Assembly: GCA_023101885.1 (NCBI GenBank)
Contig: JALPQD010000241.1
Coordinates: 930,001-994,000 of the forward strand
From: Typhlomys cinereus
Taxonomy: Eukaryota; Chordata; Mammalia; Rodentia; Platacanthomyidae
DNA: 64,000 bases
Reading direction: 5' to 3'
Shown here: positions 47,948-58,429 of the stretch, in pieces
How positions within the stretch are numbered: position 1 is the first letter of the stretch
Layout of the letters: each line of letters begins with the position of its first letter
Made by a program: the position numbers and the translations under genes
Notes under the pieces: generated by a model
The model's input: the letters and a program-made list of their open reading frames with translations, nothing else
Databases searched by the model: none
Told to the model about the DNA's origin: nothing

Positions 47948-49309
47948 TTTTTCAGTTTTTTTATTATTAATATATTTTTATTATTATTTCAGCTCATACA
48001 AACTTAATGGGTACACCAGTTCCCTCCCTCCCTCCTCCTCCCCCCATACCCCCTACTCCTTCTCCCCACCCCCTCCCTTCCCATCCCCCAGTGCCTCCAG
48101 TCCCAATTCCCAGAGAGTCCTTTCTTGTGCATGCCTGATTTTCCTCCGGGCCCTCCTCTCCGATGACGTACAAGGACCCAGTGGCCTCTCCCTGAACCCT
48201 TTCCCATGTTCCCCTTAGGTATAGGAACACTGCTGTGGCTGCCAATTCCTTGCCTCCAAAGATCTTGGTGCCTTTAGCAGATGCTAGACTTTGTGGGGTC
48301 AATAGTGTGTCGGACAATGCGCAGGGCATGTAAAGTCCAATTATGATTGCTTCAGCCATAACTTGTATGGAGTATCTTACATATCATTGCTCCTCCCATC
48401 CTTTTGCTCTTATACTCTTACCGCCCCCTCTTCCGCAAATTTCCCTGAGCTTCAGGATGGGGAGAGATTAAGCTGGCCTAGTTCTAGGTGGTTGACATAG
48501 AGTCTCTGAAGTTCTGGATTGTGGTTTGCTGGTTTTCTTTTGTAGTTTTGCTGCTCCTGCAATGCCCTTCACTCCTTCCTGGTGGGCATTGTATGTTACC
48601 CCCTGGCCATAGACAAAAAGCTGTTAAACTAGAGTCTTGTGATAAAAGCACATTCAAAGGCAGATGTAATAAAAGTGGGAAACTACAGTGATGGAGGGGT
48701 CTATCACCAATTTGCACAATGGTTACTTTTTATCTGCCAGACTATATGCCCTACTCTTCTGGTGAGATCATACCCCCTCAGTAGTAAATGATCAGAAACA
48801 AAAGTCTGTGAACTTAAATCATATGTCTCATTACTTATTTGATTCCTTGATGGAGGCCTATTTTCTCTGCTGTAACATGGTCCCTTCTCTCCTTGTTTCT
48901 GGTGTGGCCCTCCTACCCCATCCCTCCTGTTCATAATACTTGCAATTACTGTCTCTAGGTGGGCTGGGTGGGTTTGGTACTAGGAGCCACCTATTAGGGA
49001 GTACATATGGCGCTTAATTGTCTGGGTCTGGGATACTTCGCTTAATATAATTGTTTCTAATGACATCCATTTCCCGGCAAATTCCAGTAATTCATCATTT
49101 TTGATGGCTGAGTAGTACTCCATTGTCTAGATGTACCACAGTTTCCTTATCCACTCGTCAACTGTTGGACATTTGGGTTGATTCCATGACTTTGCTATTG
49201 TAAACAGTGCTGCTATGAACATGATCGTGCTTGTGCTATCGAGGTGAACCTCTGCTGTATGGGGGGTTATTCCCAGAAGTGGAATAGCAGGGTCATATGG
49301 CATTTCAAT
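47948..49309 (-). mobile_element. L1 3' half of a twin-primed insertion
   Basis: A T-rich start (antisense poly(A) and 3' end) is followed by the C-rich tract (48020-48100), a 3' UTR collinear with 42278-43320, and antisense ORF2 C-terminus from 48980 to 49309. Its 3' end, decoded on the - strand, continues past LSEVSQT through QTIKR and HMYSLIGGS to a stop at 48980-48982. A nonsense change (TAT to TAG, complement at 49127-49129) interrupts WYI.TMEY, so this copy could not make a full protein. It also lacks about 25-30 bp of 3' UTR present in the 42 kb copy (there near 43257-43285). It joins the oppositely oriented segment at 49309/49310. Confidence 0.95.
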
Positions 49310-49962
49310 TAAAATCCCAAAGCAATTCTTCAAAGAAGTTGACCAAACAATCTCACAGTTCATATGGAGGCACAAAAGACCCAGGATAGCAAAGACAATC
49401 CTGAGTAACAAAAACACTGCTGGAGGTATTACCATACCAAACCTAAGTCTATACTACAAATCCATAGTTATAAAGAGAGCCTGGTACTGGCTCCAAAATA
49501 GACATACAGATCAATGAATAAGGATTGAAGACCCAGATATAAACCCACAAAATTACAGCCATTTGGTTTTTGACAAAGGGGCCCAAAGAATCCAATGGAA
49601 AAAGAACAGCATCATCAACAAATGGTGCTGGCAAAAGTGGATCTCCACATGCAGAAGATTAAAGCTGGACCCATACTTGTCACCATGTACAAGACTTAAT
49701 TCCAAATGGATCAAGGACCTTGATATAAGGCCAGAGACTTTAAAAACCATAGTTGAAAGGATAGGGAACTCCCTCGAGCTGATTGGGCTGGGCCAACATT
49801 TCCTAAACAGACATCATCTCATACTGGTCAGGATGGCAAAAATCCACAATACAAACAACAACAAATGCTGGAGAGGATGTGGAGAGAGGGGAACTATCTT
49901 ACATTGCTGGTGGGAATGCAGGCTTATACAGCCACTCTGGCGAGCCGTCTGGAGATTCTTAA
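49310..49962 (+). mobile_element. L1 inverted 5' segment of the same insertion
   Basis: Sense ORF2 sequence begins 'aaaatcccaaagcaattctt' and encodes [34 protein letters not shown] and WYW. It continues in the frame at 49563-49979 with NSKWIKDLDIRPETLK, LELIGLGQ, then VRMAKIHNTNN, CWRGCGERG and QPLWRAVWRFLK. This is the ORF2 region immediately upstream of the part found in 48980-49309. Its last L1 bases 'ggagattcttaaag' abut the right target-site duplication. An internal deletion near 49812-49816 joins two distant parts of ORF2. Confidence 0.95.
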
Positions 49963-49977
49963 AGGTCACTACTTATT
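49963..49977. repeat. target-site duplication, right copy (15 bp)
   Basis: Exact match to 47933-47947. The neighbouring bases differ on both sides, so the duplication is 15 bp. Confidence 0.96.
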
Positions 49978-50769
49978 GACTTGGCTCTCTTCTAGCCTGA
50001 ATTGTCACTGCTTCCTGGTCTGTCATGATGGGACAAGGTGACAGCAAGCTTCTGTTGCCACAAACAGAGCTCATTCTGCAATACCTCCTTCCCATGATAG
50101 AATATACTCCCTGAAACCAGGAACAAGAACAAATACTTCCTCACTTAAATTGCTTCTGGTAGTATTTGGTCACAATGATGATACAAATAAATGACAACTG
50201 TGTCCTGAATTGTGGATAGACTGAGAATTTGCATAGTAAGTGTGCTAACGGCTTTAGGCAAGGTCTAGTATAAAATAAGTTTCCTCCTCATTAGGAAATC
50301 GGTGAAGTGTCACTACATATGCCATGGATCTAGGGTCATCAGTAATGGAGTTAATTACAGGATGGTGAGCAGGAAAGACAATAGCAGTCAGTTTACAGAA
50401 AAGGAAAGTGCTGGACATATAGGCTCAGCAAAATATGTTCACCCTTACCAAACATGTCTAATGCAGAACACAGACTTGCGATCAAATAAAAATGATAAAT
50501 TTGTCAATTATTGTTTGTGAGATTCTGTGAAGGAATTTGTATTTTCTGTACCTCACTGTCCTTACATAGAAACTTGCCTAATGACAGGCCTTTGTCATAT
50601 ATTGCTAGCACATATAAAAATCAGAAACACAACTTCTATAAGCAATCAGTGAATGTCTACTTCTGTTGAAACCACAAAGAACAAATTCCTGGAATAAAAT
50701 AATAGTGCTAAGTGTATACCATAGTTATTATTTACCAAGTGATTACCTAAATGGTGACTGACTATTTTC
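49978..50769. other. unannotated sequence
   Basis: Nothing recognised. The 72-codon frame at 50302-50520 has no domain. Confidence 0.4.
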
Positions 50770-50891
50770 ATCTATGATGGTTTTCTCTATCAACTGGACT
50801 GAGCTATAGATAATCAGATAGCTGGTGAAGCTCTTTTTCTAAGGTGCTATGGGGTGAGACTATAGGGCATTTTGGGATGAGTTATCATATA

Positions 50892-51003
50892 ATCCAATAC
50901 ATTGAATGAAGATTTCCCTTATCTTAGTGGGACATGGGAATCATGAAATCCAATACATTGAATGAAGATTTCCCTTATCTTAGTGGGACATGGGAATCAT
51001 GAA
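50892..51003. repeat. perfect 56-bp tandem duplication
   Basis: 50892-50947 and 50948-51003 are identical over all 56 bases, starting 'atccaatacattgaatgaag' and ending 'gggaatcatgaa'. The host repeat normally has one copy of this stretch, so the duplication is secondary. Confidence 0.97.
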
Positions 51004-51249
51004 CCTGTTGAAGGCACAGATAGAACAAAAAAGCAGAAGGAAAACATTCATTCTTTCTCTGATTTCAGACATTAACTTCTGCCTTTGCATGTCGGTACTT
51101 CTGAGCCTCAAGTCCTAAGGTTTCAGTCCTTTGGACTCAAGACTGCATTATACCACTGGTTCTCCAGCTTTCCTGTGACATATCTCAGCACTTCCTGGAT
51201 TTTGCAATTTACAAGCCAGTACCCACAACATGTATATATATGCCTACCT

Positions 51250-51309
<60 letters not shown>
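51250..51309. repeat. (TATC)15 microsatellite
   Basis: About 60 bp of uninterrupted TATC units, followed by degenerate TATC-like sequence to 51340. Confidence 0.96.
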
Positions 51310-51340
51310 TTACTATGTATTATCTATATCATCTATCATG

Positions 51341-51954
51341 CATGTTTCAAAACTATAAATATATGAATAATATACATGTTTCCATTAGAATTGAGTATCG
51401 TAACATCAAATGATTCGAGTTAAAGGTGTTTCCAGTGTCTCTATTTTAAGATTTAAAAACTGACATGCATACACTACCAGGGGTGCCTGCATCTCACAGC
51501 TAATACATGAAGCCAGCCATCATACCCAATCAATGTAGTCTTAAATGCTGCTAGCTCCCAGATTCTGAAAAATGAACCTCTTGCTTTCTACTCCACATTC
51601 AATGACTTTACATCCATCTTGGCTTTAAGTACAAGGGAATCCAAGAAAATTTGTGAAATTTAAAAATGTAAAGAAAGAATGTCAGGTATTTCACAGCATG
51701 AACAGGAAGACTGGAGAACTAGGACTAGAAAACAATTATTGACTGACAGTGGTAGCTAGGTAACTAGAAATGCTACTGAAATCATTGCACGGAAATTTGC
51801 TATGAAGATGAGATGATCATATAAAACCAGCTTCTTACTGTGAACAACTATGAATATGTAACAAGTTTCTATCTTTTTATCTCTCTTTTCTCTTTCTCTT
51901 ATTAAAAGAACTTAGATAACATATATATACCTGAGCCTAACCTCCTGCACTTGA
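51341..51954. other. unannotated sequence
   Basis: Nothing recognised. Confidence 0.4.
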
Positions 51955-52060
51955 AATGTATGCTGCTTACTAACTGTGGCATCTTAGATAAGAAATTAAC
52001 CTCGCCATACCTCAGTGTAATCCATGCTCTGGAAGATGGGAAGAGAAAGCAGGAGGCACC
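51955..52060 (-). repeat. MIR SINE fragment
   Basis: 'aactgtggcatcttagataa' and 'gaaattaacctcgccatacc', then 'tcagtgtaatccatgctctg' match the antisense MIR 3' region. Confidence 0.6.
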
Positions 52061-52119
52061 AATAAAGGAGGAGGAAGGTTAAAAGCAATGTGAAATTCTA
52101 TTCAGGCACAGTACTCAAG

Positions 52120-52300
52120 GATCTGGGGCTATTCTCAAATTCCCTAGTGAAGATCTTGAACTTCTGACCTAGCTGACTCTAGTTCTCTAATGCTGGGATT
52201 ACATGTTTATACACATACTCAGTTCATGTGATGCTAAGGATAAAACCAAGGCTTTGTGCATGCTAAAAAAGCACTTTATCATTTGAACTATAGACCAAGA
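52120..52300 (-). mobile_element. ID/B1-type SINE, antisense
   Basis: 'gatcttgaacttctgaccta', 'taatgctgggattacatgtt' (B1-like), then 'atgctaaggataaaaccaag', 'gctttgtgcatgctaaaaaa' and 'gcactttatcatttgaact' (ID-like head, antisense). Confidence 0.8.
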
Positions 52301-52389
52301 TAATAATATTTTAATATTATCTATAAGGGTAAATTTTAAGGGCTTTTTCCGGGGTTAGTTAAGCCTTTGTCATGAAATAAAAAGAACCC

Positions 52390-52556
52390 AGATCCTAGGT
52401 AAAAACATCCTTTAGAAATGGTGGTGGTCTATATTTCCAGCCCTGGAAGGAAAAGCCTGGGAAACCCAAGAACAAAACAATAAGGAGGTAGAGCAATCCA
52501 GGAGGGTTCCCAAAGTCACTCTTGGGCCTCTACAGGCACACAAAGTACCCTCTTCT

Positions 52557-52610
<54 letters not shown>

Positions 52611-52640
52611 TTCTATATATGTGAACAAATAAATAAGTTT
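52390..52640 (+). mobile_element. tRNA-headed SINE family, 5'-truncated
   Basis: The body 'ggtggtggtctatatttcca' through 'agcaatccaggagggttccc', 'aaagtcactcttgggcctct' and 'acaggcacac' aligns with 56635-56920 and, more loosely, with 24816-25150. Then come a CA tract and an 'aacaaataaataag' tail. The tRNA-like head is missing or unrecognisable. Confidence 0.72.
52556..52610. repeat. (CA)n microsatellite inside SINE
   Basis: 55 bp of CA with one CG interruption. It occupies the position of the CA tract in the other copies. Confidence 0.95.
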
Positions 52641-52879
52641 TAATGTCCAGTATCCACACCGAAGATTATATGAAACATGAAATAGGTGAAATACTTTTTC
52701 CTTTAGTCTCAGGTTTAAATATGGCTCTGAGAGACAAGCTCATTGAAAAGAGGCTGAAGCTGAAAAAGTGGTTGTTCTGTACTAAACCCTTTGAAGGCAT
52801 TTTCATATATGGAAGTTACAGAGAAGCCCCAAAGGGGTCATGGAGATTTTAAAGAATTACTAATCTTTATGTTAGCATA

Positions 52880-53605
52880 CAAAACATTAGGTTTCATCAT
52901 GGCATCTTTAAACATATTCATCATATTTTGTTCTCATCAATCTCACACTTTTCCCTTTCACATTCCCTTTTCTCTGATTCCTTTCCTTCTCCAGGTTAGT
53001 ACTCCCCTTTATTCCATTACACTTTCTAGTTCCAACTTCCCTTAAGATATCGTCTTCCCTCTGGTGGTACCTTCTCTAGTGACCTTTAAATGCACATATG
53101 TAAACATGTATGTATGTAAGCACACACATAATTTTAAATTTATATTCTACATATAACTTAAGTGCTTGTCTTTCTGTTAATATAGTCCTACAAATGCATG
53201 ATTCATTTTTCTTTATTGCTGCACAAATTCCATTGAATGTATGTACTCTATTTTCTTTATCCATTCATTTGTTACTAGACATGTGGGTAGGTTTTGCTTC
53301 TTGGATACTGTGAATAGTAAAGAGACAAATGCAGATATTTAAGTATCTTTGTGGGTTGTGACTCAGAGTCCTTTGGGTATACACCTAATAGTGGTGCAAT
53401 TGAGTCATATAGTAATTCAAGTCTCATACTTTTGAGGAGTCCCATACTGATTTCCACAGCAGCTGCACAAGTTTACATTGCCATCAGCAGTGAAAAAGGG
53501 TCCCTCATTCCCTATATCCTTACCAACATTTGTTGTCATCTGTTCTTCATGACAGCCATTCTAACTGCGGTTACAGGAAAATGGAATGTATTAGGATTTA
53601 GCTCC
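52880..53605 (-). mobile_element. older rodent L1, ORF2 C-terminus and 3' UTR (antisense)
   Basis: The C/T-rich left part (52915-53050) looks like an antisense Lx-type 3' UTR. From about 53190 the antisense ORF2 C-terminus is clear: 'ttctttatccattcatttgt' (the YPSTDEW region antisense), 'cttggatactgtgaatagta', 'gggtatacacctaatagtgg', 'agtcccatactgatttccac', 'agcagctgcacaagtttaca' and 'ttaccaacatttgttgtcat'. Frames are broken and it is clearly older than the 42 and 48 kb L1s. Confidence 0.85.
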
Positions 53606-53869
53606 TAAAATAAATGGAATAAAACTAAATTTTCAATTCTAATTATTTATAGGTAAATGCTGTCATATGTTTGAATGTAAAGAACTATACAGCAATAAGC
53701 AAGTAGACCTTCTCTATGGGGTAGTTACCCAATCTCTCTGTGTCTCCTTTATCACATCTTTAAATTAATTATTTAACAACTCAAGGACCTTCAATCCCTT
53801 GCCAGATTGAAATTTTCAAGAAATTAGGGGAGGGCAATGTCTACTTGAATTTATATGATATTCGTATAG

Positions 53870-54236
53870 GTATTCTTTCTGTTGCTGTGAGACAGCACTC
53901 AGACACAGTTTAAGGGGAGAAAAGGGCTTGATTTGGCTGAGGGTTCCAAAGGGGAGAAAATAGTCCATGATGGTCAAAAGGGAATAACAGGCAGCAGAAA
54001 CTGGAAAGCAGCCAGTTTAGGTTACTGAAGCTATCACGCAAGTAGGGGGAACAAGCAGCAATGCTGCCAGAGAAAGGTTCAGAATACTAAAGCCTCAAGA
54101 CTCACCCCTTGTGATGTACCTTCCTCTAGCAAGACTCCACCTCTTAAAGTTGCCTGCAATATCTCCAAACATTAACATCAGTTAAGAATGCGAACCAATG
54201 AGCTTTGGGGGACGACTCACATTCAAGCCATGACAA
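53870..54236 (-). mobile_element. MT-like MaLR LTR (antisense)
   Basis: It starts 'ttctttctgttgctgtgaga' and 'cagcactcagac', then 'gggcttgatttggctgaggg', 'aatagtccatgatggtcaaa', 'cagcagaaactggaaagcag', 'agcctcaagactcacccctt', 'agcaagactccacctcttaa' and 'cattcaagccatgaca'. It is the second copy of the family at 14860-15240, in the same orientation. Confidence 0.68.
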
Positions 54237-54469
54237 ATACCTTCGGAATGTAGAAAGCATCAATTTTGTATTCATTCACTACTTATGCTTCAGGTAAAGT
54301 CCAACCAAGGCCTCTCCAGATTTCATGTTCATACAGAAACCTTAAACCTTGCTTCTTGTGAAAGCTTGTCCCTGGTGAGTGTTATTTTGTGTGGGAGCTA
54401 GGTATACATTAAGGTGTTCTCACACCAGCATCTGTTCTGGTGCTACTCTGTGAACCCAATCAATATCTT
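54237..54469. other. unannotated sequence
   Basis: Nothing recognised. Confidence 0.4.
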
Positions 54470-54565
54470 CAGAAAGTAACCAAATCATTCTAGACCTCAA
54501 TTTCATTTCCAGTAAACTAAGAGGACGACCCTCAGCCATGAGACCTGTGCAAGTCAACGTTCAAT
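54470..54565 (-). repeat. MIR SINE fragment
   Basis: 'gtaaccaaatcattctagac' and 'ctcaatttcatttccagtaa', then 'actaagaggacgaccctcag' match the antisense MIR 3' region. Confidence 0.55.
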
Positions 54566-55369
54566 GTTTCTCAGATTCTATAAATTGATTTCTCCTTGTG
54601 TCCTTAAGTTGTAAAATCATAAAACAGCTCTTACCCCATGGAAAACATTGCAGTGTTACTCATCATATTATATTTTAGTTTTCCAGTTTCAACTGCACTC
54701 AGCTAGAATGATGTTTCTTTACTTTTTAGTTTGGAAAAATAACGAATCTGAAAGCAATCGGTTTCTTTATCCCAGGAAATGAAAACAATGAAATGAAAGA
54801 GCTGTCTCTATTCCATTTTTTTTTATCCAGGAAAATCCATTTTCATTAACTGATGTCTGTTTGCCAGGGCCCACAAGACATGGGCACTAAATGGAAATTT
54901 TTGAAAATGTTAATGGCATCTATTTCCCCCAGTTACTTTCCCCAGAGCAAAATCGTTTTTGCCAGCCCATGAGCTGGTACCTCAAGCCTCAGCTGACACT
55001 TCTGAATCTACAGATCCAGCCTTCTCAGAGCCACAAGAAGCTTAAAAATCTTAATTTCAATGTTGCCTTTGTGTTGTGGAAAGGCCCCAAGTGTGGCAAA
55101 ATGTCTCACACCTTCCATTTGCACCTGCTCAACATTTGGACAGTATAATCATCTTCCTTCTTAGGCTGTTGCTTCCTCAGTTTGGCACCTTCAGGCTCAG
55201 TGTCTTGATCATTACAGTGTGTGCCATCCCAAACCTACTTGACAGTTGATACTTGACTCTTCTTTATTCCTTCTCTTTGCTTCAACACAAGCAAGGAAAG
55301 TAATGTGCTCTGTGTGCTAATATTCTTCCTTCAAATGCATTATTTCTTCTTAATATTTTGTTTCATTTA
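54566..55369. other. unannotated, repeat-poor sequence
   Basis: An 85-codon frame at 54891-55148 (+) has no recognisable domain. No repeats seen. Could include conserved non-coding sequence, but this cannot be judged from one genome. Confidence 0.35.
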
Positions 55370-55855
55370 GTTATGAAAATGTATTACTTTTACATATCAG
55401 TGGATTTGGTGTGTTTTTTAACGTTCATGTGTAGCATGCATTGATAAAATCCAGCCTCACTCCTTCTGTTCTTTCTTGTCATTTGCACTCTCTCCCCCAT
55501 TCTGTTTTTGGGTCTGTTGGTATTGGCTTCCATGAAGGAAAAAGAACATGCAGTGCTCCTTTTCCTGCCACTGACTGACTTCTCTTGACATACTTCAGTT
55601 TAACCCACTTTATTTTACTACAAATGACAGTAATTTTACTCTTCTTTGTGGGTGAATAACTAGTCCATTGTATGTATAGACCACATTTTATTTAACCATC
55701 CATCTATAGAGAGTCACTCTGGTCAATTCTATTTCTTAGCTGTTGTAACTTAGCACTGGGATTATTACAGGCAGCAAGAGCTGAATCATATGTTCTATTT
55801 TTCACTGTTTTGAGGTATGCCATACTGTTTTTTTATAGTGGCTCACTCTACAAAA
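55370..55855 (-). mobile_element. old L1, antisense 3' UTR and ORF2 remnant
   Basis: The pyrimidine-rich region 55455-55560 is followed by 'gggtgaataactagtccatt', 'taaccatccatctatagaga', 'gttgtaacttagcactggga' and 'tttgaggtatgccatactgt', the antisense order of the L1 ORF2 C-terminal region. Strongly decayed. Confidence 0.65.
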
Positions 55856-56634
55856 AAAATCAATTCAAAATATACCAAAAACCAAAAGGAACAGCCTGGA
55901 AGGCTGCAACTATTAGATGAGAGTACATGAAAGAGTGGGATACACCCATAGATTGATTTTTTGTAGATATGACTTACAAAACACAGACAGTAAGAACAAA
56001 GCTAGGTTAATTGGGTTGTATTATACCAAAAGATTCTCACACCTAACCATGTCCAACCATTATGTGATTGTCATGAAACCATAGCACATGCCATCCAAAC
56101 TTGGTGCAACTAAAGATAACAATATCCAGCACCTAATGATTGTGAAGCTGTTCTCACATGCTGCTCAGATTCTGTTCAAAGCCTTTTCTCTTCTGGCCTG
56201 GGATCCCAGAAATTACTTACCATTAAAACCCTCTTTTCCACAGGGAATTTCCCCCACTTTTCTAAGGCTGTACACTGCCCTTAAAGAGTTGCTTAATCAC
56301 TATCTATGGCTCCAAAACACCTAGAACATGTCTCTTGTCTCTGTGTAAGTGTCACTTTGGGCTTGATGCTCTGGGACGTTAAGTAGGAGACCAAGAGCTC
56401 AGTGAATCTCCTCGATAACATAACTTTTGAGTCTTACTTATGCCATCATCAAATAAAAATTTGTCACCCACATTTAACCTTTTGCTTTATTGGCTTTACT
56501 GACTAGCTTTCAAATACTCTCCTTCTGCATCATTCTCAAAGACTCAAGTCTCAAAGACTTTTTTTCTCATACCCTATGTATCACTTATTCTTGTCCAGCA
56601 AAAATAATAGTGAGATAAGAAAAAACTAGGCTGC
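55856..56634. other. unannotated sequence
   Basis: Nothing recognised. The 78-codon frame at 56088-56324 has no domain. Confidence 0.4.
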
Positions 56635-56925
56635 ATAGACGGTTCAGGGAATAAGACTTTGCCTCACAAGCAGAAGGAATTGAGTTCAGATTCCAGATCC
56701 CAGGCAAAAATGTGAGGTGAATATGGTGGCAGCATGCAATTCTGGCTCTGTAAAGTGGAGCTAAGCAAAAAGGATGCAGAGTGATACAGGACGATTCCCA
56801 AAGTTACCCTTGGTCCTCCACAGTCACACTCGGTGCCTTCTCATCAACATACATACAGGCACAAACATAAACACATACATACATATACACATGAAAAAAA
56901 CACTAAATTTTAAAAAAGAAAAAGC
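56635..56925 (+). mobile_element. tRNA-headed SINE with CA-rich tail
   Basis: The head 'catagacggttcagggaata' leads to 'agactttgcctcacaagcag' and a box-B-like 'gagttcagattcc'. Then come the body 'gtggcagcatgcaattctgg', 'gacgattcccaaagttaccc' and 'ttggtcctccacagtcacac', a CA/TACA-rich segment and an A-rich end. It shares its body with the copies at 24.8, 45.7 and 52.4 kb. Confidence 0.75.
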
Positions 56926-57984
56926 AGAAGGTGAAGACAAGAAATGAAAGAGTCAATAAAGCATGAATTCTAGTGATTAAGATGAAAGTTTCAGACTGAT
57001 TGGTTTTACTGGGAAATTTCCCATGTTACATGTACTCGAAGGGAATTCTGAGGAGCCTTTTTTCTGATGAGGAATTTTGTCTTATCAACGTTTTGCCTCT
57101 TAAAGCATTGATGGATTTCTTCCCACCCTAATCTTAGCTCACATACCTACTCAAGACTGGTATTAATTATCTTACTTTATATAAGTTACTGGGAAAGAAA
57201 GAAAAAGTCAAGGTAATATAGATCTATACATGATTTCCCTTTACTTTGCCAGAAGTTCTTGTGATTTGTTTGGGGGGGAGAAAACCTATCAAGTCAGTAG
57301 GCACCATCTGTCCCTAACAAACTCACAACTCGCATTGTTGATCATTGTTTCCGGATTCTCAGATGAGATGCTTACTGATGTTCTCGCTTGTTCTATCACT
57401 TAGTAAGTATTGATGTTATGCTACCCACAAGTCATTCCCATGAACTGACTTTTGTTCTTGCCAGGGAGAGAGGGGAACCTCCTGAAGAGCTGAGGGATGC
57501 TGGGATGGATCATTTGCTTTATTCAGTACTCAGTTTGGAGGCCTAGTCTTACGTGACTTTATACAGACACACTGACCCTGAGTATTCTGAAATACTTATA
57601 TTTAAGGGTCGAAGTGATAAGAACCAGAGTTAATAGTTATTTTGGTTCAATCACAATTGTTCCCTTGTTTCTCTACCAGTCCTAATTTATTTACCTTCTT
57701 TTCTGTTAAAAAAAAAGATAATAATTACAGAACACAATTTATTAAAAAAAAAACAATTTCTTCATTTTGTGGTCTCGGCTGGTCTACAGGTGAATCCATC
57801 TTCCTCCTCTGATTGCCTCATATTCTTCCAGTCTTACTTTCCTTTTCCAGTCTTTCCATATTCTGTTTCAAATTCCCCTTGTGCTGACCTTTCAAAGTGT
57901 CCCTTGAGGCTTCCTCCATCTTTCCCTCCAAATCACTTTGTCACTTTGAACATCTTTCCAATTTGTCTTAATACTAATCATTAA
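56926..57984. other. unannotated sequence
   Basis: The T/C-rich frame 57769-57984 is probably chance. Two A-runs lie near 57710 and 57745. No element recognised. Confidence 0.4.
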
Positions 57985-58205
57985 TATTTTCACACTTACC
58001 ATATGCCAGGCAATTGCCTAAAGCATTTTAAACATATTAATTCACATTGAGTTAGGTTATACTGTCATCTCTGCCCAGTAGATAAAACCAAACCAAAACA
58101 AAAAGTTTTGAACACAGAATGATAAAATAACCTGCTCTAAATCACATTCTTCATAAATGATAAAACTAGCATTCCAACCCAAAAACTTGGGTCAAACTTA
58201 GGCAC
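57985..58205 (+). repeat. MIR SINE
   Basis: 'cacacttaccatatgccagg', 'caattgcctaaagcatttta', 'aacctgctctaaatcacatt' and 'ctagcattccaacccaaaaa' follow the MIR order over nearly its full length. Confidence 0.72.
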
Positions 58206-58429
58206 AAGTTCTGAATGAACCCAGGATATTTATCTTCCATTCCATTCTACTCATGTGTTCTTGGTACTTATTTTAAATATAATAACCTTAAAAATCATGA
58301 CTTGTTTGTTCAGTCACATCTTAGATGTACGAGCTTTAAGATTATTGAAATCAAAGTTACTGATCAAAGGGCAGAGAATAAGTGAGTTTTGAGTGCTCAG
58401 TCCTAAACAGGACATCTAAACCATCCTCA

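Larger units (their letters stand above)
50770..51340 (+). mobile_element. old eutherian interspersed repeat (family unresolved)
   Basis: It follows a familiar mammalian repeat: 'tgatggttttctctatcaac' and 'tggactgagctatagataat', 'ggcattttgggatgagttat', 'gttgaaggcacagatagaac' and 'aaaaaagcagaaggaaaaca', 'ctttggactcaagactgcat' and 'tataccactggttctccagc', ending in a TATC microsatellite. I recognise the pattern but cannot name the family with certainty. It contains the 56-bp tandem duplication. Confidence 0.6.

Noticed and set aside
49563..49979. 138-codon open frame that could be called a gene
   Set aside because: It is L1 ORF2 with an in-frame deletion inside an inverted insertion. No start context or promoter.
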